From: Ascarosepion bandense
Lineage: Eukaryota; Mollusca; Cephalopoda; Sepiida; Sepiidae
Length of the DNA: 64,000 nt
Reading direction: 5' to 3'
Assembly (NCBI GenBank): GCA_037127315.1
Contig: JBBBDQ010000330.1
Location: 2,087,001 to 2,151,000 of the forward strand
This document shows, in pieces, positions 43,141-53,228 of the stretch (positions within the stretch are counted from its first letter, which is position 1; each line of letters opens with the position of its first letter). A program made the position numbers and the translations under genes. The notes below the pieces were generated by a model, which saw only the letters and a program-made list of their open reading frames with translations, was not told the DNA's origin and ran no database searches.

Positions 43141-43345
43141 AATACAGTATACAATATTATTGTGTTAAAGTGCTCAATATCAGGGATAGAGCGCAAGTAA
43201 ATATAAAAGTGAACACTGAAGTTAACAACCAGAGGTGACAGCCTGTTTCATGCTTATAGGCAATTGTGAGGCCATAATTGCGTATAAGCATGAAACAGAC
43301 TGTCGCTGCTGGGAATTGATTTCAAGGTCAACTTTTATGTAAATT
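43141..43345. repeat. Hairpin repeat with TGAAACAG(A/G)CTGTC arms
   Basis: GACAGCCTGTTTCATGCTTA … GCAATT pairs with AATTGC … TAAGCATGAAACAGACTGTC, about 26 pairs around GTGAGGCCAT. Outside it, AATATAAAAGTGAACACT and AAGGTCAACTTTTATGTAAA continue a weaker symmetry. A single-arm relative is at 25940-25990. Confidence 0.82.
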
Positions 43346-43525
43346 GTGTATTTAGGCAGCAATACCTATTTTATGCATGTTTCGTTAAAAATGACTGCCA
43401 AAGTTCTGTGGTTAAGTTCTTTATATAAATTTTACTTGTGATCTTATATATTTTTTTCTTTTCAGGACATAAATGAAAATTGTCTGAATATTTTATATAG
43501 CCAAGTGATTTCTAATCACACACAC

Positions 43526-43582
<57 letters not shown>

Positions 43583-43999
43583 GATATACATTTATATAGA
43601 GAGAAGAAGAGAGAGAAAGAGAAATTGGTAGGGAGGCTGATACAGCTCGGTTGATACAAAAGCGAAAAACTGAGGTAGAGAGATAGATATAAAATTATTA
43701 AGCATATCCATGAACGACCCAGAAAAAAAGAGACTTGGTGATTGGATGGAGTGCAGGGATATTGAGTCAAAGTTATACCAAATAATTTTTGATGTAGGAA
43801 CATAAGCAGGTAAATCGGAAATTAGATTTCAGTTTGGTGATTCCAATTTTTCGTACCGATAACCGTTAAAATACCCAATATTTTCAAAGTTTGATATGAG
43901 CAGTTTGGAGTTGGGGGACGCGATGAATAATGTTTGAATAATTTTTCATTCGTTTCATTATTTTTTTTAATGGAACGCTCAGCTTCACAACTTCTTATC
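43346..43999. repeat. Spacer with (CA)n at 43519-43574 and GA-rich tail
   Basis: (CA)n, then short (TA)n and a GA-rich stretch to 43625. The remainder is unassigned. Confidence 0.75.
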
Positions 44000-44330
44000 C
44001 TTTCTAGCTCTTAACATCGCTTGTTGTTTTAGTATCAAACTCTCTGTTTGGATATTCATTTTCGCAAGCTTGTAATGTAGGTTATTTTAATTTCACTCTT
44101 GCCATCGATATGTTCTGTGGGTTTCAAATTTTCTAAACATTTTTACCTCATTATGTGTTTTCCAAATTTCAAGTGTTTGTTTTTGATTCTAAGCATAAGC
44201 ACCCCTTTTGCTTCCATTTCTTTCCCCGTCTACTTCCGCATTATCCACATGCTCTGTCGATGTTATTCTCCTGTAGAACAACATCACTGTTACCTCAAGT
44301 CCCCTTTTCATCCCTGTTGAATGCCATGCA
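44000..44330 (-). pseudogene. RTE-like LINE C-terminal remnant (minus)
   Basis: Minus-strand frames: VVLQENNID (FYRRMLRI region), KEMEAKGVLMLRIKNKHLKF (METKRKLILSIRKRQLKF), GKHIMR, then MNIQTESLILKQQAMLRAR. This is the same C-terminal region as at 37.9-38.2 kb, decayed. It directly abuts an opposite-strand copy. Confidence 0.7.
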
Positions 44331-44340
44331 CGGGGCATGT

Positions 44341-44640
44341 CAGCAACAAAGACGTTTTAAGGAAAATGGGAACGAAGAGAAATATTATGGTCATTTCTAG
44401 GACATAGCGAGGAAAGAGATGAGTGGAGAATATGACACTAACAGGACACAAAGAAAACCAAGAAGAAAAGAGGAGCAACGAATAACATACCTAATGGGCT
44501 TATGTGAAGTGTTAGTAGAATATTGACAAGGATCAAAGCATGGATTAGAGCTACAAGAAATACAGATTCGAATTAGAGAGTCCTGGTCGACCACGTCCTG
44601 AAAGTACATGTTTTCGGTTCATAGACGGGCAAATTGTGAC
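44341..44640 (+). pseudogene. RTE-like LINE C-terminal remnant (plus)
   Basis: Plus-strand text: HFXDIARKEMSGEYDTNRTQ, RKPRRKEEQRITYLMGLCE, then ATRNTDS and WSTTS/DHVLKVHV at 44580-44610, corresponding to FLGHIMRKEGLEN…GKRDRGKQQITYL…DREMWKAMIAYVL. Together with the preceding entry it forms an inverted pair of the same domain, so these are two insertions or an inverted duplication. Confidence 0.68.
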
Positions 44641-44849
44641 TTAAATACCTTGTAAATCTCAGATAATAAATAAAGTGAATAATATTTTTAAAAAAAATAC
44701 ATGCCATGAATTGGTCGCAGAAGAAGCAAATTATTATAGTGACATTTCCAGAAATATTTTCAGGTCAATAATTTCATATTTACTGTTTTTAAAATTAAGA
44801 GCTCCAAACGACATGTTCTTTCGGTTTAATTGCAAGTAGTTTCCAAAGT
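44641..44849. other. Spacer
   Basis: AT-rich, nothing recognised. Confidence 0.5.
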
Positions 44850-45103
44850 TATAATAGTGTGCTGTGCGCCGAGAATCTCCAAGAACCAAGAATCTCTCCC
44901 AATAGAGCACTCTAGCTATTGGGCGCGTATAATCATATGCGCTAAAAAGTCTGCCTACTTCCACCGAACGCCCATAGCCCAGGGGTAGAGTCGCCGACTG
45001 ACGCCATTTCGGTCGGGTTTCAATCCTGGGTAAAAAAAGCAATCGGAGTCTAACCGTAGTGATGAGCTGTGATATGGCGAAACAGATCTGTCTGCGGATG
45101 ACA

Positions 45104-45108
<5 letters not shown>
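44850..45108 (+). mobile_element. SINE-B copy 2
   Basis: Plus-strand copy with ATAGCCCAGGGGTAGAGTCG (A box) and GGTCGGGTTTCAATCCTGGG (B box), the leader GCACTCTAGCTATTGGGCGC and GCGCTAAAAAGTCTGCCTAC, and the tail CAGATCTGTCTGCGGATGAC. The tail is followed at once by a (TA)n array, which may have grown from its 3' end. Confidence 0.88.
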
Positions 45109-45134
<26 letters not shown>

Positions 45135-45150
45135 TATAAGGTATATCTAT

Positions 45151-45190
<40 letters not shown>

Positions 45191-45233
45191 ATCTACATCT
45201 CTATATATATATATATATATATATAAGGTATAT
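45109..45233. repeat. (TA)n minisatellite with AAGGTATATCTA units
   Basis: Four AAGGTATAT(C/A)TA blocks separated by (TA)n arrays, an approximately 45-base higher-order unit. Confidence 0.9.
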
Positions 45234-45479
45234 CTACCTTTAAAAATATTCATTCATTGCTTTATTAAACGTGACACTTATCTAACCAATGAAATCAAAC
45301 CTCAATCAACATAATGTCTCTTTAGAATTTGTCAAAATTAATTTTTTTTTTTATCATTCGACTTTTTAAAAAGATTTGAACAAGCTTGTTAAAGTGAAAC
45401 AGGTTAGATTTAAGACACTTTATTCCTACCTGTTCTTTACTTCTTCTATTCATCTTGTCGGATTTCAATCCATATATTC

Positions 45480-45550
<71 letters not shown>

Positions 45551-45794
45551 CTATATATATATATATGTGTGTGTGTGTAGTTGAAATCCCGAATGAATAG
45601 AAAAATGAAAAAGTGAAATTGTGCCGTGGCCTGTTCCTTTAACTAAGCTGTTCAAATCTTTAAAAAGTCGAATGATAAAAAAAAAATTAATTTTGACAAA
45701 TTCTAAAGAGACATTATGTTGATTGAGGTTTGATTTCATTGGTTAGATAAGTGTCACGTTTAATAAAGCAATGAATGAATATTTTTAAAGGCAG
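45234..45794. repeat. Long inverted repeat, about 240-bp arms around (CA)n
   Basis: The left arm 45234-45480 and right arm 45560-45794 are inverted copies. The outer 150 bases are almost perfect (ATTCATTCATTGCTTTATTA, ACGTGACACTTATCTAACCA, GAATTTGTCAAAATTAATTT), then small indels appear (an AA difference after ACTTTTTAAA) and the inner 90 bases diverge (AAACAGGTTAGATTTAAGAC against GAACAGGCCACGGCAC). The centre is (CA)n 45480-45542 plus (TA)n and a short (GT)n. No coding recognised. Confidence 0.92.
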
Positions 45795-46240
45795 AGAAAA
45801 AACTTATGACTCTTTATATGTGTGTGTCTCGTGTAATAAAAAGCAATAAATATTTATTTTAAATATAGGGGTATGTATGCGAAAATAATGCATGCGTCAA
45901 GCGTATTTAAACTATAGACGAATTAAGTGTGTTTATATGTCGGTAACGTTAGTATGTGTGCGAATAACAAAACGAAGTATATTTCCTTTCAAAATTGTAG
46001 CTAAATAATTTATACAAGTATCAAGCGATGGACGATTTTATTTCTTAAAATTAAATATGTGTATGAGAGAATGATGGGTAATGAATGATGGGTATGAATG
46101 TGTGTGTGTTTATAAGTTTATAACGTAAGTATGTGTGTGCATAATAAAACGAAATAATTTCCGTTTAAAATTTTAGTGATATAATGTACACAAGTATTAA
46201 GCGAACTTTTTATAAGTAAATAAATAAATTTGGTGGTAGC
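45795..46240 (+). repeat. Diverged tandem duplication, period about 174 bp
   Basis: Blocks at about 45922-46030 and 46093-46206 share TTATATG or TTATAAG, TAACGT(T/A)AGTATGTGTG, ATAA(C/T)AAAACGAA and ACAAGTAT(C/T)AAGCGA in order. No coding recognised. Confidence 0.75.
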
Positions 46241-46519
46241 TTTATTTTAGATCATACGGGATTCCAAAGACCGTAAAGAGTAGAATGGAATAACTAGAGA
46301 TTCGGTGTGAGATCACCAAAGTTAGAACAGAACTAGAGTCAGTGTGAATACGGAGAAATATGCTGTCACTTAGTCGTTTGCCACAACGACTGTTGGGATA
46401 ACGTAGATGAATAATAATAGTAATAATAATAATGATGATGATTATAATAAAGGAAGTTGTTGGCACCACCATTTTTAGAATTAGCCAAAATCAGAGACAA
46501 CGACCAAGGATATCATGTG
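46241..46519 (+). other. Possible LINE 3' tail ending in (AATAAT/GATGAT)n
   Basis: Text reading RTELESV … MLSLSRLPQRLLG in plus frames precedes a mixed (AAT)n(GAT)n array at 46410-46450. This is the form of some retroelement 3' ends, but the class is uncertain. Confidence 0.35.
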
Positions 46520-47020
46520 CAATACAGTTCAAATAATTCTATGATGCGTCTTTGCTTTCAATATTGCTGCCACGTCTGGTCCAGTGGTACTGCTTCATAT
46601 TTAGAGATTCTTGATAAAATTCAAAGAAGAATTTAAAATATTATTGACTCTGACATGGCATCTCGATTTCAGTCTCTTTCCCTCCACCCTTACGTAGCTT
46701 ACTTGTGCGTTTTTTGTAAATACTTTTATAAGTGTTCTGATGAATTTTCTTCTATGGCACCTAGACTTTATAAATTTAAGTGCAATACTAGATTGGTGGC
46801 AAGGTATCATTTTTTTGCAGTTGAAATGCTTAGATGTACCCGTAAGTTCTATGGTAAGTGGTTTCTTATATAGCACTTCCCGCTCGTGGAACTCTCGGCT
46901 TCTTGCTTACCAGTTTACTTTGATCGTCAAAACTTTTATTGTAACGCCAATCGTTATCTCTTCTTTATTCCTGTTCTGTTGTTCTCGCTAGTACTTTACG
47001 CTAGTACTTTACTGAGATCT
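46520..47020 (+). pseudogene. LINE-J C-terminal region (plus)
   Basis: Frames read FQYCCHVWSSGTASYLEILD, KIQRRI*NIIDSDMASRFQS, LSLHPYVAYLCVFCKYFYKC, LYKFKCNTRLVARYHFFAVE and MLRCTRKFYGKWF, then FPLVELSASCLPVYFDRQNF YCNANRYL. This is the last third of a jockey/CR1-like LINE, matching the 23.6-23.95 and 63.6-63.96 kb copies. A frameshift near 46870 separates the two parts. It ends next to an RTE fragment at about 47030 in the same orientation. Confidence 0.82.
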
Positions 47021-47029
47021 GAAGGCGAA

Positions 47030-47590
47030 CTGGCATGGCGAAAGAAGCATTCCAGAAGTTGAGTATAGTATAAGAAACAGGGTAATTTCACTAGAAACAA
47101 AAAGGAGAGTACTGGATTGCTATGTGATGTCGGTTCTTCAATATGGCAGTGAATATTGGACAATATCTTCGAAGATGAAGGAAAAACTTGAAGCAGCTAA
47201 AATGTGGTTCTACAGAAGGATGTTGCAGATATAATGGACCGAGTATGTGAGCAATGACGAGGTTTTGGAAAGGATGGAGACAAAAAGAAAACTAATACTG
47301 AGCATCAGGAAGAGACAACTAAAGTTCATGAGACATGCAATGAGGAAGGAGGGATTGGAGAAACCTGTTACTAACAGGCCAGATAAAGGAAAAAGAGACA
47401 GAGGAAAGCAGCAGATAACATATTTGAAGGACCTGATCAGGTGGATGACGGAACGAGGGTTGCATGGTGCAATAGGAGAAAGCGTGCTAAGAGCCACCAG
47501 CGACAGGGAGATGTGGAAAGCCATGATCGCCTACGTCCCTGAAAGGACATGGCACATAAAAGAAGCAGAAGTATTCATTTGGGTCTTAAT
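47030..47590 (+). pseudogene. RTE-like LINE C-terminal fragment (plus)
   Basis: Begins MAKEAFQKLSI, then CYVMSVLQYGSEYWTISSKM, KEKLEAAKMWFYRRMLQI, one stop (ATATAATGG), then an open segment 47247-47615: MSNDEVLERMETKRKLILSI, RKRQLKFMRHAMRKEGLEKP, VTNRPDKGKRDRGKQQITYL, KDLIRWMTERGLHGAIGESV, and SDREMWKAMIAYVPERTWH. It is among the least decayed C-termini here, with a single stop before 47247. The copy is 5'-truncated upstream of the polymerase, and its (GAA)n tail is reduced to GAAGAAG-like text. Confidence 0.88.
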
Positions 47591-47689
47591 AACTTTATTG
47601 CGATGCTTGTGGTAAAATGATTAAAACAAAGAACCAGATCATACTGAAAATGGGGTAACGTTGCCATATATGGGCGAGAGATGCACAGT
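47591..47689. other. Spacer
   Basis: Nothing recognised. Confidence 0.5.
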
Positions 47690-48240
47690 CTTCACTTTCT
47701 AATTCTGATAGGGTTTAAGAAGAGTTGTAATTATTTGTAAAAATGTCTGTTTTATACGTGTTGACCAACATAAGTAAAAGGAAGCTGAAATGATATGACC
47801 TCGTAAGTAGATCATAAAACCTCTCCAAGACCATTCTGCAAGGAACGGTACAAGGGGCGTCAAAATTAATAGATGATCGGATTAATGTTGTGAATAAAGC
47901 GGTGAAAGTTTGCCCAGATCCAGACGACGGCCAATGATTGGATCAAGTGGAGGCTTTTTGTTGTGAAAGTCACCATGCAGCGCCCCTACGAACCTGGGGG
48001 TGCTATAGAACGAAAGGAAGACGAGCAGAAGTTTTGTCACACAAACAGATGAGACAACAACGAGAAAAATCTGATATGAATATGACAAAAAGAAATTAAT
48101 AAATGCGCTTCACATAAATGAATATTTCTCCAGTTTTCAATCCAGACACGTGGCTGAACCCGTGTAGGTGTTAAGCTGCATGGCGACTCTACGACCCTGC
48201 ACGGTTGTGAAATGATGATGATGATAATGATGACAATAAG
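47690..48240 (+). pseudogene. Second RTE-type LINE (RTE-2) 3' end with (GATGAT)n tail
   Basis: Plus-strand text: VCFIRVDQHK, then LSKTILQGTVQGASKLIDDR (the SKTxLQGTxxGxRKRGRQ landmark of a common RTE-type C-terminus), INVVNKAVKVCPDPDDGQ, stop, LDQVEAFCCESHHAAPLRTW. A non-coding tail (CGACTCTACGACCCTGCACG) runs into ATGATGATGATAATGATG at 48212-48233. It is distinct from the (GAA)n-tailed family. Decayed but recognisable. Confidence 0.78.
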
Positions 48241-48357
48241 ATATCGGTGCAGTCATCAACTAAGATAGATCCAAGTCAGAATTTGATAATCGTGTTGGCA
48301 ACAACCACGATGGCACGGTTGAAACTAATCTGGAGATAGAAAAACTCAACCTCTAAA

Positions 48358-48790
48358 AGATTTACACTACTTACATTTTTGACACTGTTGTCTCCATCTT
48401 TGTTGCCATATTCACGACGTTTCGGACGTTGTATGATTCAACCTTCTTCAGGTGATTAAAATTTCAAGCTGAACCCTTTATTTCATCCACCAGGGTAGAT
48501 TGTTCTAGTTCCACGAGTTATGCACTTACAGATATTCCAATATCAGTAATTCTCATTTAACTCAATTGTCTAAGTTTTTGTTCACTCACCCCGATGTAGT
48601 TAGCTATTGAACTCACAACTCTTTTATCTACATGGACCAGTGGATAAAAGTCTAAAATTTCAATTACTTGAAGAATGTCAGAGCGTACAACAGCTGAAAC
48701 GACTTGAATACGGCAACGAAGATGAGGAAAAAAGTCCGAAGGAATGAAAAAAGTGTAAATAATTACAATATCTCATTTCAGAAATATAGA
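48358..48790. repeat. Fold-back family F, complete two-armed copy
   Basis: The left arm 48358-48490 holds TTTACACTACTTACATTTTT, CATATTCACGACGTTTCGGA, CGTTGTATGATTCAACCTTC and TTCAGGTGATTAAAATTTCA. The right arm about 48650-48785 is its inverted counterpart (ATTTCAATTACTTGAAGAAT, CGTACAACAGCTGAAACGAC, GGCAACGAAGATGAGGAAAA). The centre has TGTTCTAGTTCCACGAGTTA and GTTTTTGTTCACTCACCC, shared with 32.58-32.7 kb. No coding. Confidence 0.85.
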
Positions 48791-48799
48791 GAAATACTA

Positions 48800-49016
48800 A
48801 AAAGGATTGTTTCATGCTTTTGCCTTGTCGGTTCTTATTTATGTAAAAGAGTCATGGATTCTAACAACAGGACTCCAAAGTAAAATTCAAGCCACAGGGA
48901 CGAGAAACTTCGGATGTTTACTTTGTATTTACTACACCGACAGTAGCAGGAAGTGGTACTTAGAAAAGTGAGTCATCAAACTATAAAGATGCGCCGACCA
49001 CCAATAATAGTTTTAA
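48800..49016 (+). pseudogene. RTE-2 fragment, part 1 (before nested Helitron)
   Basis: The text CFAFALSVLIYVKESWILTT, GLQSKIQATGTRNFGCLLCI, YYTDSSRKWYLEK is a decayed L(I)YGSETWTLT…KIQAFEMRCLRRLLGISY… segment. Its continuation appears on the far side of the Helitron at 49542. Confidence 0.72.
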
Positions 49017-49541
49017 TCTAAATCTAAACTTATTTATAAAAGAAACTTTGTCTGTGTGTGTGTGTGTGTGTGTGTGTATCCGTTACCTATAGACTCCAAA
49101 ACGGCTGAACCGATTTTCTTGAAAATTTACACAGTTGTACTATAAGCGTCTGCGAGTGTTCTTAGCTAGGTTTTGTGTCGAGGTACCCCAAATAAATACC
49201 GAAAATCGATAATCGAAAAAATCGGGTTATAGAAGGAGTGGTCCGATTTTAATCAAATTTGATACACTCATAGACAAAGACATAAGAAACGATATTCAGA
49301 AGTTTCAAGGTTGCAGTTCTTACAATAGTGCAGAAAATCGATAATATATATATATAAAAGGCAAGATGCTTGTGTGTGTGTCTGTTTATCTGTCTGTAGG
49401 TCCTTTATACAAATCCACAATTTTTATCCGATTCTCACCAAACTTCACACAAATATTCTTTAGGTAGAGTCTGAGCTCCAAGATCATGGATTAGTTTTAA
49501 AGCTTTCATTAGACCCGAGCAACGCCGGGCTATATTGCTAG
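49017..49541 (+). mobile_element. Non-autonomous Helitron (Helitron-N) copy 4, nested in RTE-2
   Basis: Starts A|TCTAAATCTAAACTTATTTA and ends GAGCAACGCCGGGCTATATT + GCTAG|T. It is 525 bases long with (GT)n at 49053-49078 and a short (TA)n at 49345-49356. Body landmarks are as in copy 3. It splits an older LINE. Confidence 0.93.
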
Positions 49542-49790
49542 TTATTTATAAAAGAGCCTATTTTATACATGCTGATCAGCATAAGAATGAGAAATTCAAA
49601 AAGCTATGGCCCCTTAAGTAGATCACGAAGACTCTCCAAGGTCATCCTGAAAGAAACGGTACATGGAAAAGGGACCCTGAAAGAAAGAGATGACCAGACA
49701 ACGTCATTGAATAGACAAACACCTAGGCCAATGAACTGATCAAGTGAAGGCCTGCGACTCTAGTAGTTTATAGGACAAGCAAAGTTTTTT
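49542..49790 (+). pseudogene. RTE-2 fragment, part 2 (after nested Helitron)
   Basis: CCTATTTTATACATGCTGAT, GTAGATCACGAAGACTCTCC, AAGGTCATCCTGAAAGAAAC and GGTACATGG align base by base with 47735-47850 of the other RTE-2 copy (SRRLSKVILKETVHGK … RQTTSLNRQTPRPMN). It ends near ATACACCGACAAATAAATAC. Confidence 0.78.
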
Positions 49791-50416
49791 TTTATACACC
49801 GACAAATAAATACTGAGTTTTTCAGCCAGCTGTAATAGTTTTTAACTTTCATTAAAAGCATTAAAAAGTATTCATTAGTACTTATAATATTATTTAACTC
49901 AGCTGTTATTCGCTTTACTGCCTATGCAAACTGTGTACGTGTGAGTAAATGTTTGTTTATAAAATCATTAAGCGGAAGTTAAAGAAAATCATTGAAACAT
50001 TCTCTGGACATTGTTTTTATAGGTGGATAGAAAATTACAAAAGGAATTTCATTTGGAAGCAAGTAGAAAAACTCCATAACATTAGGGACACGAATAGCTT
50101 GTGCGTGCGTGCGTGCGTGGGTGTGTATGGATGTGCATGTGTGCGCGTGCATGTTTGTGTGTGAGCGTTTGCTCGCTTGTATGCGTTTGCATATGTTTAC
50201 AATCAAAAGTTTCCCTTTCTCACAGTTGGCCAAATATATGCACGCAAATATTCATAAATCTAATTATATGTTCTCATATTTCTGATAACTTAACTAATAT
50301 ATGCATAGCTAATATCAAAATAGTTCGATAACACACATACACACACACTCATATATATATATTCATATTCCAACCGGGAGACGCCAACTTCGCAAACAGA
50401 CATTCATGCTTTTAAT

Positions 50417-50497
<81 letters not shown>

Positions 50498-50631
50498 TGT
50501 ATAAGACGCGGAAAGGTAAACATTTTTAATTACCAAATATGGCTAATACCTTATATACAAGTACATATTGTTACTGAGGGTTCTCTTTGAACTCTATGGT
50601 AGAAACCTAAGTCGCGTAATAATTCGTTTAC

Positions 50632-50683
<52 letters not shown>

Positions 50684-50929
50684 ATTGATATATGGAAAAG
50701 TTTGTCACTTAACTGAGCAGAAGTTAGCATTATGATGTTCTCACTCCTAAGAGCTTTTTTTCAATCTACTGTTGTCCCGGTTTTAATCTTATTTATATGG
50801 GGATTGTGGTTATTTAATATTTTCGTATTTGATTGATTCTACAGATCGTTAATTGCTCTTGATTGCTTTTGTTGTGTTGACTTCTTTTTAGTGTTGTATT
50901 ATTTTCAGTGCCGATGTAGCAAGGTATTG
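49791..50929. repeat. Microsatellite-rich stretch
   Basis: A GTGC/GTGT cryptic repeat at 50101-50190, (CA)n at 50421-50497 and (TA)n at 50637-50681. Other parts are AT-rich and unassigned. Confidence 0.8.
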
Positions 50930-51070
50930 AGATTCAACTAATGTTTTTATACCCTGGATCATGCGTCCATGATGTTTCTATTCACTTAAAGAAGGCTGGA
51001 GTGAGCAACAGCCAAAACTTTATGAATATGGCAACGAAGATGAGGACAACATTCCTAACAATGTAGTGTT
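50930..51070 (+). repeat. Fold-back family F, right arm
   Basis: ACTTAAAGAAGGCTGGAGTG, AGCAACAGCCAAAACTTTAT, GAATATGGCAACGAAGATGA and GGACAACATTCCTAACAATG follow the family-F right-arm order. The left arm is absent. Confidence 0.75.
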
Positions 51071-51259
51071 TTTTATGGGTTATCAACTATTTTTGTGGGT
51101 TATTTAAAGCTGAAACAAGTTTTGCTTTGTAAGCATAATTCTTTTTTTGCAACTAAATATAGCATTAACATTTTTTGAGAATAACAAATTAACGATTTTT
51201 CTAGATACAAACCCTATAAAACGAATACTATTAACGTCACCATACAAGTCCCCGATATT
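51071..51259. other. AT-rich spacer
   Basis: Nothing recognised. Confidence 0.5.
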
Positions 51260-51375
51260 TGGCTAGAAGGAATGACTTCATACCTTTCCCAAAGGTATTT
51301 GTACGAAATGAATGTAACGGCTCTGACTGAAATTTGAACTCTGCTCTCTGGTTTCTAATTCTAAACTGCTAGAGG
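51260..51375 (-). mobile_element. SINE-A fragment (5' half)
   Basis: AATGACTTCATACCTTTCCC, AAAGGTATTTGTACGAAATG and TGAAATTTGAACTCTGCTCT match the 5' half of the family on the minus strand, with a weakened B box (GAGTTCAAATTTCA). The 3' half and the A box region are poor. Confidence 0.7.
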
Positions 51376-53228
51376 AAGCAAGAAGTGAAGAATATGGATA
51401 ATAAATAACAACTGACCTAAGACTTGAAGAGGTTAAATTGAATGACAATGTACTTAAGATTTTTTTTCTTTGCTTTTTTGTGTGCGGACAAGAGATTTTT
51501 TAAAAAAATTTAGCGCATGTAGATTTTGCCCAAATGTTTTTGTTCCTTGCACTTTCGGGTTATCTATTAGCCATTATCAAGAATTCTGATTGGGTAATTG
51601 CAAATATTGTGTGTAAATTGTTAAGGGGTCGAAACAATAAAAAATTCTTTGCCAGTAAGTTTTAATATTCAAAAGAGATGATTGCTACCCAAACACACAA
51701 CTATGAAATTAAGTGATGACTTAACTGGGATTTTATCTGACTGCTAAAAGTTAAACTTTTCTAGAAGTGAAGATTTTTTTGTTGTATGACGCTACGTGCT
51801 TTACGTTACAACGCAGAAAGAACAAATCTATGTCCATTTATAAGTTAATAATGAATAATAACCGCTGTAGTTTTTCTTTGATATTAATTAAAAACAACGG
51901 TCAGGGGATCAGTCGGAAATTGTAGATAGCAAACGTTAAAGCATTATTTACTTTCATTGAACTTAAACATGCATTCTCGTACGTGAAAATAAAAGTTAAC
52001 TAGAAAAACTAATATTTTCTCCCAATGTGCCTTAGGATTTGATTACTTTGAACAGTATTTAATTATATATATATATATATATATGAACCTCTGCTCTTGA
52101 TTTCGGTTTTTGAGAGTCATATGTTTACTTTTGAACTGAACTGCGATATGATCTAGACGCATAAACTTGAACTTGGATGGACTATTCTAGTTTCTGTTTC
52201 GATGTTGAAACACACAGATACACATATACACACACACACATAAATTAACAAGAGTTAACATGTGAAATCAGCCAACCTCTACACACGTACGCACACACAT
52301 ACACACACACAGACACTCGTACATACATCTCCACACATACTTCCACACACCTAAACACCCCCTAAAAACACACTCATTTATTTTCAAGGCTTAATGAAAT
52401 CAGCCAACATCTACACATACATACACATGTTAACCTTTTTTGGGTAATAAAAGTCGAAAGTTTGTATAGAGAACCCAGTAAAGATCGAACTCAGTAATAA
52501 TTGTCAGCCAGACAAGCGTCGTGATTAAAACACGCGCGGCAAAACTGCCGTGTGTGTGTCTGCATGTGTGTATATGTGAGTGTTCGTGTATATTCGAGTG
52601 TGCACGCGAGTGTATGAATGCGTATGCTTATACTTAAAAAGTATACGCATGCGCACATGCGTTTTTGCGTCCGTATACCGTAAAAATGTAAATATATAAA
52701 CAGCGTAAATAATTCTGTGTTAGCCAATTTCAGAAATTCCTGCATTCAAGTAATCCTTCTTCGTTATCGGCAGTTACCTAATATGATATGCCCCAAAATG
52801 ATTGCATAGTAAAAAATTGATGCATAATAAGGAAAACTATAAAAAAGAATGTCTTTTTAGGCAAAAAATAAAAAGTACAAAGGGCCACTTAAAATAAAAG
52901 AAAATATAAAAATAAGCACTAATATCAAACAAGCAACACACAACATCGTAACAAGGGCAGTTGTTTCGTTGAAAAGAGAAAATACAATAAATTCATACCC
53001 CCGTCCCAAATTGCAGTTAGTCTAGGGGATAGAGGAAATATCTTCTACTTACCGATTAGCAGGGACAGGAATAGAAATGTTGACTTGACCATACTTCTCT
53101 TGAACTGTTTGTTAGGATTACTCGCGAAGATTGACTGTATCTGGTTGGTTGTGGTGGCTCTCTTATAAGCGAACAGCTGAGGAAATTTGGCAGATTAATT
53201 GCATGTAACAGGAGATTCCACTGTTGGC
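51376..53228. other. Non-coding; CA-rich cryptic repeat 52200-52620
   Basis: No gene recognised. (TA)n at 52063-52084. 52205-52440 is dense in ACACAC/ACACATAC. AAATCAGCCAACATCTACAC repeats AAATCAGCCAACCTCTACAC about 130 bases apart (near 52264 and 52395). GT-rich counterpart at 52545-52610. GCGTATGCTTATAC pairs loosely with GTATACGCATGCG near 52620-52650. Confidence 0.6.
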
